Below are positions 62,462 through 64,000 of a DNA stretch of 64,000 nt, in pieces. Positions within the stretch are counted from its first letter, which is position 1; every line of letters begins with the position of its first letter. The notes below the pieces were generated by a model. The model saw only the letters and a list, made by a program, of their open reading frames with translations. It had not been told where the DNA came from and did no database searches. The stretch is taken from assembly GCA_963834705.1 (NCBI GenBank), contig CAWICV010000006.1, positions 248,001 to 312,000 on the forward strand, read 5' to 3'. The DNA comes from RYN-230 sp963834705 (GTDB taxonomy: Bacteria > Actinomycetota > Actinomycetes > Streptosporangiales > Streptosporangiaceae). The position numbers were made by a program, and so were the translations under genes.

Positions 62462-62764
62462 TCACTGGCAGCTGCCGGGCAGGTCGAGCGTGGCGAGGAT
62501 GCGCAGCGCCTCGGCCAGGCGCTGGTCGGCCAGCTCATAACGGACCCGGCGCCCCTCCGCGGTCGCGGTCACCAGCCCGCACTCGCGCAGGCAGGTCAGG
62601 TGGTTAGACAAGTTGGCGCGGGTGGTCCCGAACTGCCCGGCCATCTCTGCCGGGTACCCGGGACCGCCGGTCAAGTGCACCAGCACCCGGCGGCGAGTGG
62701 GATCGGCCAGCGCGGTCCCCACCCGGGCGAGCGTGCCCAGGTCCGCCGCAGTCAATACAGCCAT
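62462..62764 (-). CDS. ArsR/SmtB-family metal-responsive repressor
   Basis: The protein has 100 residues from ATG 62764. Winged helix: ALADPTRRRVLVHLTGG, AEMAGQFGTTRANLSNHLTC, LRECGLVTATAEGRRVRYEL. Cys in the recognition-helix end (HLTCLREC) and in the C-terminal tail LPGSCQ are candidate metal ligands, similar to CmtR-like Cd/Pb sensors. Two palindromes with ATACAG/CTGTAT arms overlap or precede its start. It heads a metal-response operon. Confidence 0.93.
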   Translation of the reverse strand: MAVLTAADLGTLARVGTALADPTRRRVLVHLTGGPGYPAEMAGQFGTTRANLSNHLTCLRECGLVTATAEGRRVRYELADQRLAEALRILATLDLPGSCQ

Positions 62765-62790
62765 ATCTGTATTGTACAGCTTGTGCTGTA
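62754..62790. promoter_or_regulatory. Two ArsR operator-like palindromes
   Basis: AATACAG (62754-62760) / CTGTATT (62767-62773) with a 6-base spacer, and TACAGC (62775-62780) / GCTGTA (62785-62790) with a 4-base spacer. The first covers the ArsR start codon. Both share the TACAG/CTGTA core, so two repressor dimers could bind side by side. Confidence 0.8.
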
Positions 62791-63099
62791 TCCAGCAACC
62801 CTGCCCCGTTTCGCGAACATGCAGCGCTGCGGGGCAGTGCGAGGCCCAGTACCATGCCCACACCCGAAGCGGGGGCAGCTCACGCACCGCTGACATCGCC
62901 GGCCGACCAAAGGGCGAGACCACTGCCCGCGTGACTCTTTGACGGCTGCGCGTCCGTCCGTCGAGGTGACCGCGCAGGTCTTCAGCGTCGAGCCGTCGTC
63001 GGCGAAGATGGCTTCTGCCCGCTGACATGGGATCATTGCGGCTTGTGGCTGCCGGAGATCACTATCCCGTACCGGAGCGCGAGCCGGTCATGCCGAGGG

Positions 63100-63432
63100 A
63101 GAGCCGGGCTGAACGCCCTGCTGGCCATTGCGGTGCTGGCCGCCGCGCTCGCCAACTTGATCAACAACCTGCCCGCCGTGCTGGTACTGCTGCCGCTGGC
63201 CGCGCCGTCCGGCCCAGGCGCGGTCCTGGCCGTGCTGCTGGGGGTGAACATCGGCCCGAACCTTACCTATACCGGGTCGCTGGCCACGCTGCTGTGGCGG
63301 CGGGTGCTGCGCCAGCACGGATCGGGACCGTCCCTGGGGGAATTCACCAGGCTGGGACTGCTCACCGTACCGGCCGGGCTGGTCCTCGCAGTGCTGGCGC
63401 TATGGGCCGCGCTGCGCGCATGGGGAGGCTGA
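63100..63432 (+). pseudogene. C-terminal remnant of an ArsB/NhaD-type transporter
   Basis: The frame reads LLAIAVLAAALANLINNLPA, VLLPLAAPSGPGAVLAVLLG, VNIGPNLTYTGSLATLLWRR, then SLGEFTRLGLLTVPAGLVLA. This is the last third of an arsenite/anion transporter, with the characteristic NxxNNLPA and GxNxGPxxTxxGSLATLLW. The first 250 or so residues are absent; 62800-63099 shows no matching frame. Its presence beside ArsR and the CadI-like gene suggests an older, larger metal-resistance locus. Confidence 0.75.
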
Positions 63433-63438
63433 ACAGCA

Positions 63439-64000
63439 TTGACTGAGGGCGATATCACGGGCAGCCCGGTAGTTATCTGGGTCGCCGAGGGAACCTGGCG
63501 GGCCTGCGTGGACGCGGCGCTGCGCCTGGCGCCGGCCGATGCCCGAATCACGCTGCTGCACGTCACCCCAGCCGAGGTGCCGGAGACCGCGCACGGCGCC
63601 TACCTGGGCCTGTTCGGCCGCAGGGTCCCGGGCGCGACCTGGCCCGCGGGTGGCGGAACTGGCCGCCTCCTCAGCCGCCGAACTGCTCGACGCCGCCGCC
63701 CGGCGCCTCAGCCGCCCGTGTGACCAGATCGAACGCCGCGGGCACCCCGAACGGGAAGTGGTCAGCGCAGCAGCCGGCGCGGACCTGCTCATCCTGGCCA
63801 GAGACGGCGACCGGTCCCGGCTCGGCCCCAGGAGCCTCGGCAAGGCCACCCGGTTCGTCGTCGACCACGCCCCCTGCCAGGTCCTGCTGGTCTGGCCCGA
63901 AGCCGCCCCAGGTATCACGACCATCCCCCCGCCACCGCACAAGCCAGTTCTCAACGCGGACGGCATGGCTGGTCGCTGCGACCGGGGGTTTCCCGCCGCC
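63439..64000 (+). CDS. Universal stress protein, split by one extra base, runs off window
   Basis: It starts at TTG 63439, 6 bases after the transporter remnant. VVIWVAEGTWRACVDAALRL and ARITLLHVTPAEV form the first strands. After an extra base near 63645-63660 the second frame gives VAELAASSAAELLDAAARRL, GADLLILARDGDRS and the ATP-loop-like ATRFVVDHAPCQVLLVWPE. The frame stays open to base 64000. Single-domain USP architecture. The longer C-terminal tail (PPPPHKPVLN) is unusual and may be non-native. Confidence 0.75.

Noticed and set aside
62925..63036. Reverse stretch reading AEAIFADDGSTLKTCAV as a possible transposase piece
   Set aside because: Only about 35 codons with fair codon bias and no second motif; not enough to call.

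Overview
This is a chromosomal segment of a high-GC (about 70%) actinobacterium, probably a filamentous, differentiating one. The evidence is a mycothiol-biosynthesis ligase (mshC), a WhiJ-type HTH/DUF397/ATPase signalling set, an LCP cell-wall ligase, short intergenic gaps, many GTG starts and GTGA/ATGA stop-start overlaps. I see no prophage, no CRISPR array, no integrase, one tRNA (His, GTG anticodon) and one decayed IS21-type transposase. I cannot name the species from sequence alone. Layout: 1-9.3 kb holds the start of an alditol-oxidase-like gene, a divergent beta-lactamase-fold hydrolase, an RHH protein with TEP repeats, mshC, an amidase, a YbaK-type deacylase, a CPBP membrane protease and the WhiJ-type triad. 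9.4-17.6 kb holds a membrane protein, a TrmH-family methyltransferase, a substrate-binding/VWA protein, a phosphotransferase, a MocR regulator divergent from its PNPOx-like partner, orn and tRNA-His. 17.8-25.8 kb holds a methyltransferase coupled to an LCP protein, an orphan LuxR HTH, a two-component system, fructosamine kinase plus low-molecular-weight phosphatase, and an FAD oxidoreductase. 26.1-30.6 kb is a large secreted glycosidase with a divergent LacI regulator and a candidate operator between them. 30.7-38.6 kb is a metabolic and regulatory stretch with MarR-SDR and PadR genes behind clear palindromes. 38.7-47.9 kb has a UvrA2-like ATPase, a threonine-dehydratase-like enzyme, a membrane PP2C phosphatase, a second two-component system with a small lipoprotein, gene remnants, a short Cys/His-rich protein and a tautomerase. 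48-52.4 kb has a LuxR/AAA regulator, an ABC exporter and an SDR. 52.5-57.4 kb is a scrap zone: a truncated FUSC gene, an IS21 remnant, an ATL/DUF488/DUF2945 group and an ATPase fragment. 57.4-64 kb has a TetR-controlled ABC transporter, a dead CDF gene, a metal-response group (ArsR, ArsI/CadI-like, CDF, CaCA exchanger), an ArsB-like tail and a universal stress protein. A pervasive feature is single-base indels that split otherwise conserved genes. Each one I tested can be repaired to a full-length protein. In the glycosidase I count about sixteen, all extra bases, mostly at CG dinucleotides. This looks more like consensus error than gene decay, so broken genes here should be read with caution. 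True remnants (S53 peptidase tail, MFS tail, AKR C-terminal half, CDF with a nonsense codon, ArsB tail) are distinct because whole domains are missing.
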